From the NCBI RefSeq assembly GCF_000524195.1, contig NW_020170545.1, positions 54,210-118,209 on the forward strand: a stretch of DNA of 64,000 bases, read 5' to 3'. The translations under genes and the position numbers were made by a program. Shown piece after piece: positions 25,824-37,500 of this stretch. The notes beneath the pieces were generated by a model. It searched no databases and was not told the origin of the DNA. It saw nothing but the letters and a program-made list of their open reading frames with translations. Every line of letters begins with the position of its first letter. The first letter of the stretch is position 1. This DNA comes from Echinococcus granulosus. Its lineage: Eukaryota > Platyhelminthes > Cestoda > Cyclophyllidea > Taeniidae.

Positions 25824-26092
25824 CACCGATTACGTTTTGATGGATAACGCGGAAGGCTGACCAAGGGGAGCGTCAAAGTCGACACACAAAAGAGGAGAAA
25901 GGCTCTGCAATACCTTTGCTGTTTAACTTTTGGTATCGATAACGGGATTGCTTTGTGTCGTGGCCATTGTACCTTCGCCAAGTGGGCTGGCCTTTGGGTC
26001 ATACCGGTAGTCCCAACCCCTACTGTATAGTAGACATAGTAGACATATATGTTCTGTCAAGGTATTATGTTTTCTTTCGTCTTCAGGTTTGG
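25824..26092 (+). mobile_element. TRIM-type element, 3' end
   Basis: Contains CACCGATTACGTTTTGATGG at 25826-25845 (the conserved internal block), polypurine AAAAGAGGAGAAAGG, and the right LTR from about 25906 to 26092 with CAAGTGGGCTGGCCTTTGGG, CATACCGGTAGTCCC and CTTTCGTCTTCAGG. The open frames on both strands here are shadows of the LTR. Confidence 0.7.
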
Positions 26093-29000
26093 GAACCAAA
26101 ACAAAGTATAACTTCGTCGTACCATGTACTGTTTTCGCTAGTCCAGAATGCATGAGAAAGGAATTCTTAGAGTCAACGCGATGATCCTGGACCCTGAAGA
26201 CCTTTTAGTAAGACTGTTCCTTCTCACAAAACCATTGTGCACTGGAAATTCATGTCCAAAATTTGTTTAAAATAAGTACCCTCCATCGGTAGGTTTTATT
26301 TCGAGCATCGCGTATGGAATGGTACTTGTTTTGCTTATGTCTGCGAGTCGGTTTCTCTATAGACATAAGTGTAAGCTACTTTCAAAGTTGCATAGCTTAA
26401 AACCTCTTCCAAAGCAAATGAGGGGCTGCAATAAAATTGAGGTTCCTCTAGTAATCGCCACGCTTTGCAGGCCGCATCAAGGCCCTGGCTGTGTTTGCAT
26501 GTATCGAAGTCTACGACATTGCGCCCGTTCTTTTATGCCCCTTAAATTAGAATCCCGTAACACACCCGATCCCCAAAAGAATGGTGCAAACCTGCGAGGC
26601 AAGGAGGAAGCCTAAGAGTGGCATAATGGAGCGTGTGGAATGACAAGGTTTGATCTGTTATGTGCTCAGTTGAGCTATCAGTGAGCACACATCTCCACGT
26701 GACGGTCTGCTGACATGCCTCATGTTTGTCTAGTCTCGTGCAGCTCCTCTCAGGGTAACTAATTTTCCGCTCAAGGTGCCGTATAATAGCAGTGTCTCCT
26801 GACCTCTCTCAAAGTGGCCACTGAAACGTTTGCATAGTGAAGAGGTAGATAGTTTTTGCAAAATTTATTTTTTTATCAAATAGGCAATAAAATCACCCTC
26901 AAAAAAGAACGCCTTAAGTCAGAACACTTGTGTATTTTGTAGGACAAGCAATTCATAAACGTTATGTGCAACAGGTTTGAATGAGTCCGTTAGGCTAGAG
27001 GCCGTCAGTAAATAAGAGCCTCCCAACTGAAAGGACGCTGTCAGCCCCCGAAAGGGTACGTACTCGGAACATACATAGCCGTGATTCCTGTACCCCATTT
27101 ACTATCCCTACCCAACTCATCTACTCTTTCCAAGGGTATGAAGTCTGAGGTGGCAGAGAGACAAGCCTAGACCTATCACAATTATTCCATTTTTTTGCTG
27201 CCAATGTCGAAGTTAGCTTGTTGGAGTGGGTGTACAAGGTTTGTTTCCAAAAATGGCAATTCTAGAATAAGCTGTGGCGAATTTTTAAAAGTTACTGGTG
27301 TACAATATGAAAAATGCAAGACCAATTGTCAAAAAGGTGCTTTTATGTTACCTCACTGAAACTAACTTCTGATATACATCAGGTGATATTCCATAGGTTT
27401 CTTTTTGATCTGATTAGCGGGATTCGGATAATACTTAAATAACCAAAAATAGCGAATTTTATAAAAGACCTAAAAATTGAGTGTCACTTCACTGTCAGAA
27501 TTGGTCACTCTTCAGACAATACGGTTAGAAAAGGCTTTTTTGAACATTGAGGTGTCCACATCCGATTATCAGTCACGCAACAATGATGAGACAACTGTAA
27601 ATGACTTTTTAGGCCTTGGTTAGGGCATTTCCAGCTGGCAAAAACAATTGTTGGCATTTCCGAGTACATAGGTTTCAAATGAAATCAAATGGGAATAGTA
27701 CCGCTACTTTGGGATGTGGGAGGATGCTGTTTGCTTTACTGATGAAGAACATTACGCAACTTGGTTCAGCTACATGTAAAATCAGTAGTGATGATCCAAG
27801 TAAAACATTTATTTTCACTTTATTTCATCGATTCAATGTGCATTGAGAGGCGTCGAGAAATTTGCTTGAGAGGAAGTTTAAAGCCTGGCAAAGTTTTAAT
27901 TGTGGGGCAAAATGGGCCACCTGAAAGCACCTTATCAGCATTCCCATAATGACCTAGATGCTTTCCTTGACCCATTTTACTGCCTCTTTGCTAGCATAAA
28001 ATAAAGCCCAATGTGTTGGATTGACTGACTTTTTGGCCTGGATTCCTGGTTTATTAGGGGCCTGAAATAACCGCGAAATTGGAGTTAATCGCCAACATTC
28101 ATTGAAAAAACCATATTTTGGAAATATTCTTATAGGGAAAATGCAAAAGAACAAGTAAAGCAGATTTTGTGGTATTTAAGTCTGAGGAATAAGCCTTTAG
28201 AAAAGAATTATCACAAGCGAAATGAGTACTATCGTCAAAGTGGAACGTTATGCACCGCGTATGGCCTGGCATCATGACAAGAATTAGCATTCTAGACCGA
28301 TCAAGTGCTATGTGACCTTTTACGTGTTAAATCTACCCTACACCTACCCGTTACAGGAGACGACGCCAGTACTGTAGCACATGCCGGATGCAGAAGTTAA
28401 CTAAGGCGCGGTGACTAAGCCACCACCACGTCAGCACAAATGGAGCGGCTGGTCAGCATCCACGCGTGCATCACCTCGTCGTGGGTGTATCTGCGCCTCT
28501 AGGCCTCAGCTGACCTGTGCTCAGGCGCGTGCAGACAAAGCACAGTCTACCCTGCTGCAAGTGCAAAACATCGATATTCTGGACTCACAAGTGCGAATTA
28601 CGCGCTATTGGCAACGGGCGCACTTTAGCTGCGTGCGGCAAACCACTAACCAATCAATCAGTTGATCAATACTTTCCTGCGTGTTCATGCAGTTCTGTTA
28701 GTTAGATACAAACAAAAAATCACAAGAATGATAAAATGTAACTAAAATATAACCTAGTGAAAAAACAAGTAGAATTTTTTGAGCTTAATTAGGGCGTTAT
28801 TTACAAATTAGTTAAATTGTACTATGAGCATTGATAGTGCTGACTGTTCGTATTTGCTTGCTCTAACGAATGAGAAGTGACTTCTTGCGTACTCATCGAT
28901 CTGCATAGCCGACAAGAACAACACTGTTGAGTGATAAGTGATCGAGTCCTTAAAAACGGAAAACTATTCTCCAGAATGGCGTTTGTGTGCGGGTCTCTTT

Positions 29001-29427
29001 TATCACCTACTGAAATGAATGTTTGCTTTAGTGTACTTTTCTGGTCTATGGCAATGATGGTTTTATCAGCTTTGACCCTTGGGTCAGAGGCCCAAAGATG
29101 ACAAAACATTGGGATTGTTAACTTCCATGTTACTTATAATACTTGCAAAAAGGCGTCAAATGTCAATCCCAAATGATTAATCATCACTTTCGCTTTTTGG
29201 CTTTATAGTAGAGCAAACACTTTTGCTAGTGCAATCATCGAGTCATGATGAAGGGCGATGGCAAAATTCCCTATATTTGTAGATCATGGGGGTATCTGTG
29301 GTGGACGCTTCCATTCAAATAGGCGTCGTGTTGGCCATGGTTCCACCTTAAAGGCATTACTAATAGCAATTCTCTCAAAAAAAATTTTCACAACAAAAGT
29401 TTTAAATTGCGATGCGTCTGATGGCAT
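26093..29427. other. Gene-poor stretch
   Basis: No supported gene. 28380-28680 is more GC-rich than its surroundings and open in two + frames over about 60-80 codons, without a recognisable domain. The remaining open frames are short and lack splice context. Confidence 0.3.
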
Positions 29428-29610
29428 TATAGCGTCCTGAGTCTTACCTGAAGACGAAAGAAATGATAATACTGGGATGGGTTACGAAATGCCGACGTGT
29501 TAAAGGGTTGGAGGGCCACTGGGACGGCCTGGACACCATCCCCCTAAGCGAAATTTTGAAGGGGGAGTTTTAATGTGCCTGAGAAACCAAAATGAAGGCT
29601 TAACAATTAT
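29428..29610 (-). repeat. Solo TRIM LTR (sense -)
   Basis: On + it shows TAGCGTCCTGAGTCTTACCT, GAAGACGAAAGAAATGATAA, GGCCACTGGGACGGCC and GAAACCAAAATGAAGGC in reference order. Ends approximate. Confidence 0.7.
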
Positions 29611-30209
29611 TGTTTTCAAAATCAAATAATAGCCGAAGTTAGATACTTTAATTTTATGCAACGTACCAATCACGAATCAGCCCATACGGTAATTTGCGTC
29701 CATGCTAATTGACAATGTGAGAACGAGTGTGGACACTTTGATCCCTTTGAAGTATTGGATCAAACTATCACGCATTGTGAAATAAAAGTGACATGATAGG
29801 GTTTAGAACTGTGAATAAGAACCATAATTCCGTGTAGTTCGCGGAGTGCCCTTTCTACTTGTAGCAAACTGAGTACTTCGTAAATCAAATTAAGCATGGA
29901 CTATAACTTTAGAAACTTTACCCCCACAAAATTAGAAAGTGGGAGTTATGGTGCTGTGGCACTGTATTTGAATGTATGGACTCTCGAGTCTCTGTGGATT
30001 TTGTTTTAGGTAGGCGGCATGATCTTATGGGTATGACCAACTCCTCTCAACCAACCTGCACCTTGGTGACGGATCTCTGATTCTACTGTTATGGACTAGA
30101 CCCGTGGAAGAAATCGTGGCGACGTATTAGTCCCAACGGCAAGATAACCTAGGGGTAACAATTCATAACAATTGCACTCATTACAGAGCATTGTCAAACC
30201 TTTGGCAAT

Positions 30210-30430
30210 ACGAAGCCAACGAATACCTCCTCCCCCTTCAATTTACCCTCCAATACAGTACACACATAGTACGGAATTCCCGGTAGAGTGGAATTACCTA
30301 AATGCATCTTCGATGCTGAGAACAGATGTCCTCTCCCCAGTATGACAACTCAGTGACTCCTATTCTTAACTCGTGAGTGTATTGTAACAGAGCGACTACG
30401 TTGTGATGACCGGGGCAAAAAGATGACAAC
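30210..30430 (+). mobile_element. Highly decayed TRIM internal region
   Basis: GTAGAGTGGAATTACCTAAA and GAGCGACTACGTTGTGATGA (near 30385-30404) correspond to the internal region of the family in the same order and spacing. Neither flanking LTR is clear, although decayed LTR pieces follow at 30945 and 31290. Confidence 0.5.
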
Positions 30431-30499
30431 GCAGAGAAACAGAGACGACACTCTAAATGCGAAGAAGGCTACATGGAAATTTGATATTCTATTGGACTC

Positions 30500-30600
30500 T
30501 ATGTTGAACTAGGCGGGACTTGTCAGACTCAGCAAGCTGTACTCCTGTTTGGCAGCATGGCTCTCTCACCATGACTATATCCTCCGCATTCTCCCTCACG
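30500..30600 (+). repeat. Dispersed repeat C, copy 1
   Basis: About 95 bp (CTATGTTGAACTAGGCGGGA, GACTTGTCAGACTCAGC, TTTGGCAGCATGGCTCTC, CCATGACTATATCCTCC) matches the reverse complement of 59515-59610 along its length. It is not part of the TRIM element as I can define it. The open frame from 30520 begins inside it. Confidence 0.5.
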
Positions 30601-30944
30601 TTGGAAATAAATCATACTGACATGGCTCAATACAACTTTGGGGAAGAGCTGGATCACGATATTTACAAGGGTAGTTTTGCGCCTTTTGGGGAAACGGATA
30701 TTTATAAATCTTTGCCGCTACTTAGGGTTTACCACAAATTATCTTCGTTGAAATCCTCCAGAATACATACGTTACGGTAATTCGAGGGGAAAGTTGTGGC
30801 CATCTTTGGAATACTTTAATAAATCGAGAAAGCTATTTTAAATGATTTTCCATTCTTTTAGAAGTGAAAGTAGACTTTGTTCCCCACTGACTGTTCTAAA
30901 AATACATTAAATACACTTATCATGATTTGCCGTTTATTTCATTT

Positions 30945-31060
30945 ACACGGGTCCTTAAGTCTGCGCAAATTGCGCGTTTGACTTGCGGCATGTCCTCTGG
31001 GTCATGCTGGTGGCCTTCCAGCACTTCTATGCATTAGTAATATACGTTTTTCATAGTACT
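30945..31060 (+). repeat. Decayed TRIM LTR fragment (sense +)
   Basis: CACGGGTCCTTAAGTC, TTGCGGCATGTCCTCTGGG, TCATGCTGGTGGCC and ATTAGTAATATACG follow the LTR order. Confidence 0.5.
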
Positions 31061-31289
31061 GAAGCAGCAGCGGCAAGCCAACCTGGTGCAAAAGTACACT
31101 CATTCAGATCAAGCATTGCCTGCATCAAAGTTATAAAACTTGCATTTGAATAAGGGCTCACGATAGAAATAAATTGATTTAGACCAAATTTTAGGGGCTT
31201 ATAATATGGTTCCCTGTGTTCAGTAAAGGTGTGCTGTATCAAAACTATGGATCGTAAGGTTAGTCGTGGCACTTAATACTACTTGGTTG

Positions 31290-31445
31290 CCAATTTGCTT
31301 AACTGCGTGTGTCTCTGAGTCGTCTCAGATTGTACGTCTACTCTGTGGCACAACCTTTGGGCCATGCTGGCAGCCTCCCAGTCATTCGGCGCATTAGTGA
31401 TACAGGCTCTCCACAATATCTTAGCTTGTTACCGCTTCAGAGGAA
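31290..31445 (+). repeat. Decayed TRIM LTR fragment (sense +)
   Basis: CTGTGGCACAACCTTTGGG, CCATGCTGGCAGCCTCCC and GCATTAGTGATACAGGC match the LTR core; the ends are lost. It may pair with the fragment at 30945 or be an independent solo LTR. Confidence 0.45.
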
Positions 31446-31756
31446 AAACATGGGTGTTTGAACTAACCGTTGTAACATTAATACTTGCTTTAAGACGTAC
31501 CGTTTGGCCGAACTCTGTCATTGTGTGTCAGTAATCCATAGCTTAAATCTAGAATTGTACGCGTAAATTCGACGCCACTCTTAGTGCATATCAAAAAACT
31601 TTCAGCAATAAATTTTTCAAATTATTCATTCGTGATGGCAAAAACCTTGTGTTATAACATTTCAAATAAATCATTGAAATGTGCCAAATAACTTAATTAG
31701 GTTTGGCGCGCGGTACCCAGTTTTGTCTCTTTTGTTGGTTTGTTCTGTCTATCGGT

Positions 31757-33848
31757 ATGTCTGGAACTCCTGCTTCGGGCCCAGTGGGCACTTTGAATCC
31801 ACAAACTGCTACATCTACCATACCTCCTGTATCAAATCCTAAAAACAAGGAAATTTACAAATACGAAGCGCCCTGGAATATCTACTCTCTTAATTGGTCA
31901 CTGCGACAGGATAAACGCTTTCGTCTAGCGGTTGGAAGTTTTATCGAGGAATACAACAATAAAATTCAAATAATCACTCTCGATGAGGAACAGGGTGAAT
32001 TTGTCGCCCAGCCTGCTTTTAATCACTACTATCCAGCCACGAAAGTAATGTGGATGCCAGACCCAAAAGGCAACTGTCCGGATTTACTGGCTACGAGTGG
32101 GGATTATCTCCGCATATGGAAAGTATCTGAAAATCCCACAAAACTAGAATGTACACTTAATAATAACCAATCTACCGGTTTCTGTGCGCCACTGACCTCC
32201 TTCGATTGGAATGAAGCTGATCCGACAATTATTGGTGCTTCCAGTGTGGATACAACGTGCACGATTTGGGGGTTAGAGGTGGTTCAACAACTTTTTTTTC
32301 CAGCTGATTTATTTAGACTCAACAAGCTATTGGACGAACTCGAAATGTTAATGGTCATGTTAAAACGCAAGTAATTGCCCATGACAAGGAGGTTTACGAT
32401 ATAGCCTTCAGTCGCGCAACTGGTAATCGAGATATTTTTGCTAGTGTTGGTAAGTTTTGCCTCCTTCATTAATCGTATTGCCGTACGATGAGGATGGTTT
32501 AACGCAGGAAGAGGAGAGCATCATTGTTGATTGTTCTTATTATTAACACCACTCACTGCTCTGGCGTACTGATAGATTTTGAGGCCATAAATGGATATCT
32601 TAGTCATTAGAGAAGCTACTTTTCTTATAAGCCTCCATTAATGATCCATTATTCTATCTCCCAGGTGCGGATGGGTCAGTGCGTCTCTTCGATCTTCGGA
32701 ATCTCCTGACATCCACCATAATTTATGAGAATCGTAACCGGACCCCACTTTTGCGTCTGGCGTGGAATCGACAGGACCCCAATTATATCGCCACCTTTGC
32801 AATGGACTCTAAGGAGGTAGGTTCACGAATCATGGCTCCGGATTGATGGGTGGGAAGATGAAGTGGATGAATAGACATATGATTATAAGAGTCATTTAAG
32901 TCAAATCGGTGCATTTGAGTCCATGAGAGACATGAAATAATACATAGCAGGAAATGGGAACCGCATTTGTATTCCTATGTGGTTCATCACCAATACTGCG
33001 ACGTCTAACTTATGCCTAAAGGACAGATTCGCCATCGAGAATTTATTTACATATTTGAAACATCCTAGAGGAGCATGCAGAAGGCGCACTCCAACTTTTC
33101 AGTTATGCACACTTTTGCGTTAGCAAATAATTGTGTCGTGTTCATAGTTCCCACTGAAATGCTTGTCTCTTCTGCGGTTCCACCGCAGCTCATGCGTCGA
33201 TCAGGCGTTCTACATTCTGATAAACGCTTGCAAGAATGAGTAACTCACTTTTGAGGCTGTTTGACGTCTCCGTTGACAAGGTGCTTGATTTATCATCCAC
33301 TATACGCTTCCTACACCCACTCACCATTATCATTCTCCCCCCCTGTCTTGATGATTGGTGTCAGGACTGGGCTGGACTCGGCTTGCCCACGGTATCTGCG
33401 CAGGCACGCATTACAGGTTCTAGTACCATTCTGTTGATTCTCTACTTCGGATTTATTAGTTTGAATCGGCCCCTCCTTGCGGATTAGTTTATGAATGAAA
33501 AAAATTAGGGAATGGGTGGATGAATCTCTTTACCCATTCCAAGCATCCCTACTATAGGTAACCATACTGGACCTCCGTGTTCTCTCCACACCAATGGCCA
33601 CGTTGGATAACCACCGGGGTTATCTAAACGGACTGGCCTGGGCGCCGCACTCGAGCTGTCACATTTGCACTGCTGGCGAGGACTGCCTGGCGCTGATTTG
33701 GGACATACAGTCGATGCCAAGGGCAATCGAGGACCCAATTTTGGCCTACACAGCGGCAGCGGAAATAAACCAGATCCAGTGGAGCGCTCTTCAACCTGAC
33801 TGGATTGCAATCTGCTATCAAAATTGCCTGGAGATATTGCGTATTTAG
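31757..33848 (+). CDS. DCAF7: DCAF7 (WDR68/HAN11) WD40 protein
   Basis: Complete, 365 aa, exons 31757-32278, 32317-32449, 32665-32816 and 33558-33848 (1098 nt). DCAF7 is a beta-propeller scaffold that binds DYRK1A/HIPK2 kinases and CUL4-DDB1 and is among the most conserved WD40 proteins. The match to the vertebrate protein is nearly continuous: [88 protein letters not shown] and the C-terminus [14 protein letters not shown]. The ATG at 31757 is the first in frame; the frame extends upstream only from non-ATG codons. It gives an N-terminus about 23 residues longer than vertebrate DCAF7, rich in Pro, Thr and Ser. Intron 1 is 38 nt, and its acceptor at 32315-32316 is fixed by the [14 protein letters not shown] continuity. 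Introns 2 and 3 are 215 and 741 nt. Confidence 0.98.
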
Positions 33849-34535
33849 TGAGGTCGTTCGCCCTGTGATAACTACTCTTGAACTTTAAGTATTTCACCGG
33901 CAGGAGTCGCGTGACCACTTATCATTTTGTCCATCACTTGTGATTATTTCTAAATTCTTGTACATGGAAGATTGTACTTTATCCATGTGGTTCTATTGTT
34001 GCTGGTGTGGGCCTTTTTGACTGTTTGGGGGTGGTTATTGCTGTTATGATTCTCAGTGAATCCCCGCAACATGGGGAAGGAGGTAGTATCGTCTTCGTGA
34101 TGTGTGTGGGTGTTTGTCTGCCTTACAATGGGAGTGATTGGGCTGATTTGGGGGGGAGGGGGGGATGAGCGTCTTTTCTGAGATAACGAGTTTTGAAGAA
34201 GGAAGAGGACAAGGAATTTAATTGAGGGGTCGACTCAGAGGTTCCTGAGAATCCAACTACCTAATATAGTTGTAGCTAAAAATGGTATGCAGGTTCTCAT
34301 GACACATTGCAACATCCACACTTCTCAGAGTTGATAACACGCGACGCGCGAACTGTAGTCATCTGACAAGTAAATTAAGCCGTACACTTCAACCGCAGTA
34401 TTCGTAGCGAATTTATACTTTTCTAGTAACTTTCAAAGGTAACGAAGTCGTTGAATACGAATTGATGCGGCACTGACCTTGAAATATTTAAGCCGTGTGA
34501 ACCCGCTGGACTTGTCTTGGATATCATTGGTCTCA
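33849..34535. other. Intergenic DCAF7-LANCL
   Basis: About 690 bp containing a G-rich run near 34148-34166 and no gene. It holds the DCAF7 3' end and the LANCL promoter. No AATAAA hexamer was found close behind DCAF7. Confidence 0.35.
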
Positions 34536-37500
34536 ATGCCCTCGTACTACAGGAATCCATTTATCGAAGGTTCAGAAAGTCTCCCATCGGAAGATGATGT
34601 AGATTCTAACTGTGGAAATTTTACAATTTAAGGTTGGCAAGACTGTAAGGGATAAGTGTATCAGTGCCATCAGTAATTTATGCAGATACATGAACGATCA
34701 AATCGACTCCATTAATTGGCGTGATCTCTCGATTTACACCGGTGTATCAGGTAAATATTGCATGTACATTTGTATTCATGTATTCATTATGGGCTTAACT
34801 ATTCATTGTTTTAGCATTCGGAAGAAAATTGTTGAAGGGCTCAATTTTAAACATACTTGCACTTCATTTACCTTTACGACTTTAATGTTCATTAAGTCAT
34901 TTGCTGCTTCACTGATACTCTGGATTTCATCCGGTTCTAGGCTTATTTCATACTTTTTGTAGGTATCCTCTTTGTGGGACTGAAGTTGCAGAGGGATCAT
35001 GAGCTTACGGAAAACGCTGATGTTTGTCGATTCATCCAAACGGTGAACGAATTCATTGATAAGGCCTATAAAAGACGCAGTAAATCGAGGCTGAGTGAAA
35101 GAATCAGTGTTTTTACGAGTGACTACACAGCACCTTGTTTGGTTATGGCGCTCTCTAAGGCATCCAATGCCTCGAAAGCATTCATGGGTTTCAGCAGATG
35201 TGCAAAGTATGCAGAATATGAAATACCCGATGAGGCACTCTATGGTCGTGTGGGCTATCTAGCCGGGATCCTAACTCTCTTAGATAATGGTCATCAGATT
35301 GATGAAGATGACGTGCGTAAAGTAAGCGTATTTAGCCGACTTTGAATTCATTCATTGTTAGAGATACCCTCTCTGTCTTCTCATCTGGACTACTGTTTCT
35401 TTTTCAGATTGTGGAAAAAGTCCTTCACGAAGGTCGTTCTCTCTCTGAGAAGGTGGCTTCACGTCCGGGTATGTACAGTGAACTGATGAAAGGTATTGGG
35501 AAACCACCCATCTGTCCGCCTCTCATGTTCATGTGGCACGACAAATTTTACCTCGGGGCTGCTCACGGCTTTGCCGGGATTCTACACATTCTATTAAGGG
35601 TACAGTAAGCTCATTAAAGTCATGTACCCCTTGTAATTGCTACGTGGCCGTTTTTTCACGCGCAATTTTTTCAGTGAGTAGTAGCCTGAAATTATCGGCT
35701 GTTTTTGCTCACAAAGATCGCTTTAGAGTTAACTATCATGGGGCTTAATACCTTTTAACAAACGTAGTTTTAACTCTGGAATGTGCAGGTTTGGATTTAC
35801 TATAATACTTCTGAACAATTTTACTTATGACCTAGTTGTCTCATCTTACTCTGCTTAGTGTAAACATTTTTTTTCGGCCACGTTGGAATGGTCCTCCGAA
35901 TATGTCGTTTGATTCCTGGCACTTTCCTCATTTCTGTTATTATTTTAGGGTCATTTTCCCTCGCTTTGAGTTGTGTAAATTATGTTGCTAAGTCTCAGCA
36001 CTATGCAGTGTGTGTTAAAAGACTTCAACTTCTTGCAACTGTACTACCTTAACTATAGGGAATACCTATTGGTTGAAGCCGCTGTTGTATTGGCTTCATT
36101 TTGCTTCTAGCGCTTCGAACTTCTTTGCCCTCAACCGGGATTCTGTACATCCTTTATCTATCTATTAAATGAGCCGTGTATGGGGTTTGATGCTTAGCTA
36201 TTCCTTGTGTAATCAGATTATAACGTATTTCTTTGTGCAATTTCTCTTGGAAGGCTGATCAAGTGTTCTCATGACCCCATCCCAAATTACAAATGGTTAA
36301 CACTTTTCCCTCTGCTTTTGGATTTATAGGGAGGTGCCTGCTGTTTGACATTTTAAACTGCTATAATTGATGCCTCAATTTCTTTCGGTAAATGCAATTG
36401 TAATTCTCTAAGACGCCTTATTTGTTTTTAAGCAGTTCTAGTAAGCATTTAACTTTCACTTCTCACTCATTGTACCGTGTCCATTGACTATTTTCTCCGT
36501 CTTTTTCAACTTTTCCGTGATGTTATCAGTATTTGTGAGTGTGCCTCGGTTGATATTTGAAAGTTTTATATGTTGCTATTCTGAGTACTTGGGCATTTAT
36601 TTTGAAATCTGCACTTTAAAACGTAAATTTGCTCTTGGTACCCGCCTTGTCTTTAAAAAAAAAAAAACAATTCTTTGCGTTATAATTAGCATTGGAACAA
36701 CTGTTTTTATAGGTTTTCGAGTTAGCTTTTTCTGCATAACTAGTAATGCGTACGTCCTTTATGGTAATCCTTAACTCATCATCCATCGTGGGTCTGTTTT
36801 CTCTACCTATTTTAAATTTTTAAGGCCCCAGAAGCGATTGTAACCATCCTGAAAGGGTCCAATGATCATTTGGTTGGCGCATCACACTCGTTGTTTTAGT
36901 ATTCCTACTATGCTATTTTCAACAGGGAGTTCTCCTGGGAACTGGACTCCGTAACCTCTGTGCTAATCTCATTAAATGTGTGCTCACTGTCTCCATCTTT
37001 GTGATTAAATTAATAATGTGGATATAATTCCGTTTCGGTTGTTCCGTACCAATTACTGTACGCTACTCGGAAGGCATTGAATATGTCTTCCTGGAACAAT
37101 GCAACTAAGTTAGTTAACTCCAATTATCTTTTGGTTGGCGAATATTACGGAAGCATATCTTCATTGCGTAACTATGATTACAATCGCTACTACTTGGAAT
37201 AGGTTAACTTCTGTCCATGTGTTTAGCAAACTCAAAAGTGCCGGTGTGGCTCGAACACCCATCATAACATTTATTTACTTACTTAACTACGGGTTAAATG
37301 AGTAGATGGATGTCCAATTTCGCGTGTAGCTAGTTGTGAACAAGGAATAGATACTATGTAAGACTGTTTTAGGGGACACACGTATTCCTCCTTTTCAACA
37401 AGGTGTTCTGATGCTACATTTGCCTTCGCACACCTATTCCATTGTCCACCTGACGACTGGCCTGAGGAACGCCCTCAGTATGCAGAGATTTGTCAGTACA

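Noticed and set aside
31051..31233. Minus-strand exon-like frame ending LAAAASVL
   Set aside because: Plausible acceptor and stop, but it overlaps the decayed LTR fragment and I found no partner exon or family signal.
35600..35606. GTAAGC as the donor of LANCL exon 4
   Set aside because: A better consensus than GTACAG, but it would put exon 5 out of frame and destroy the THEKLPNAL start of that exon.
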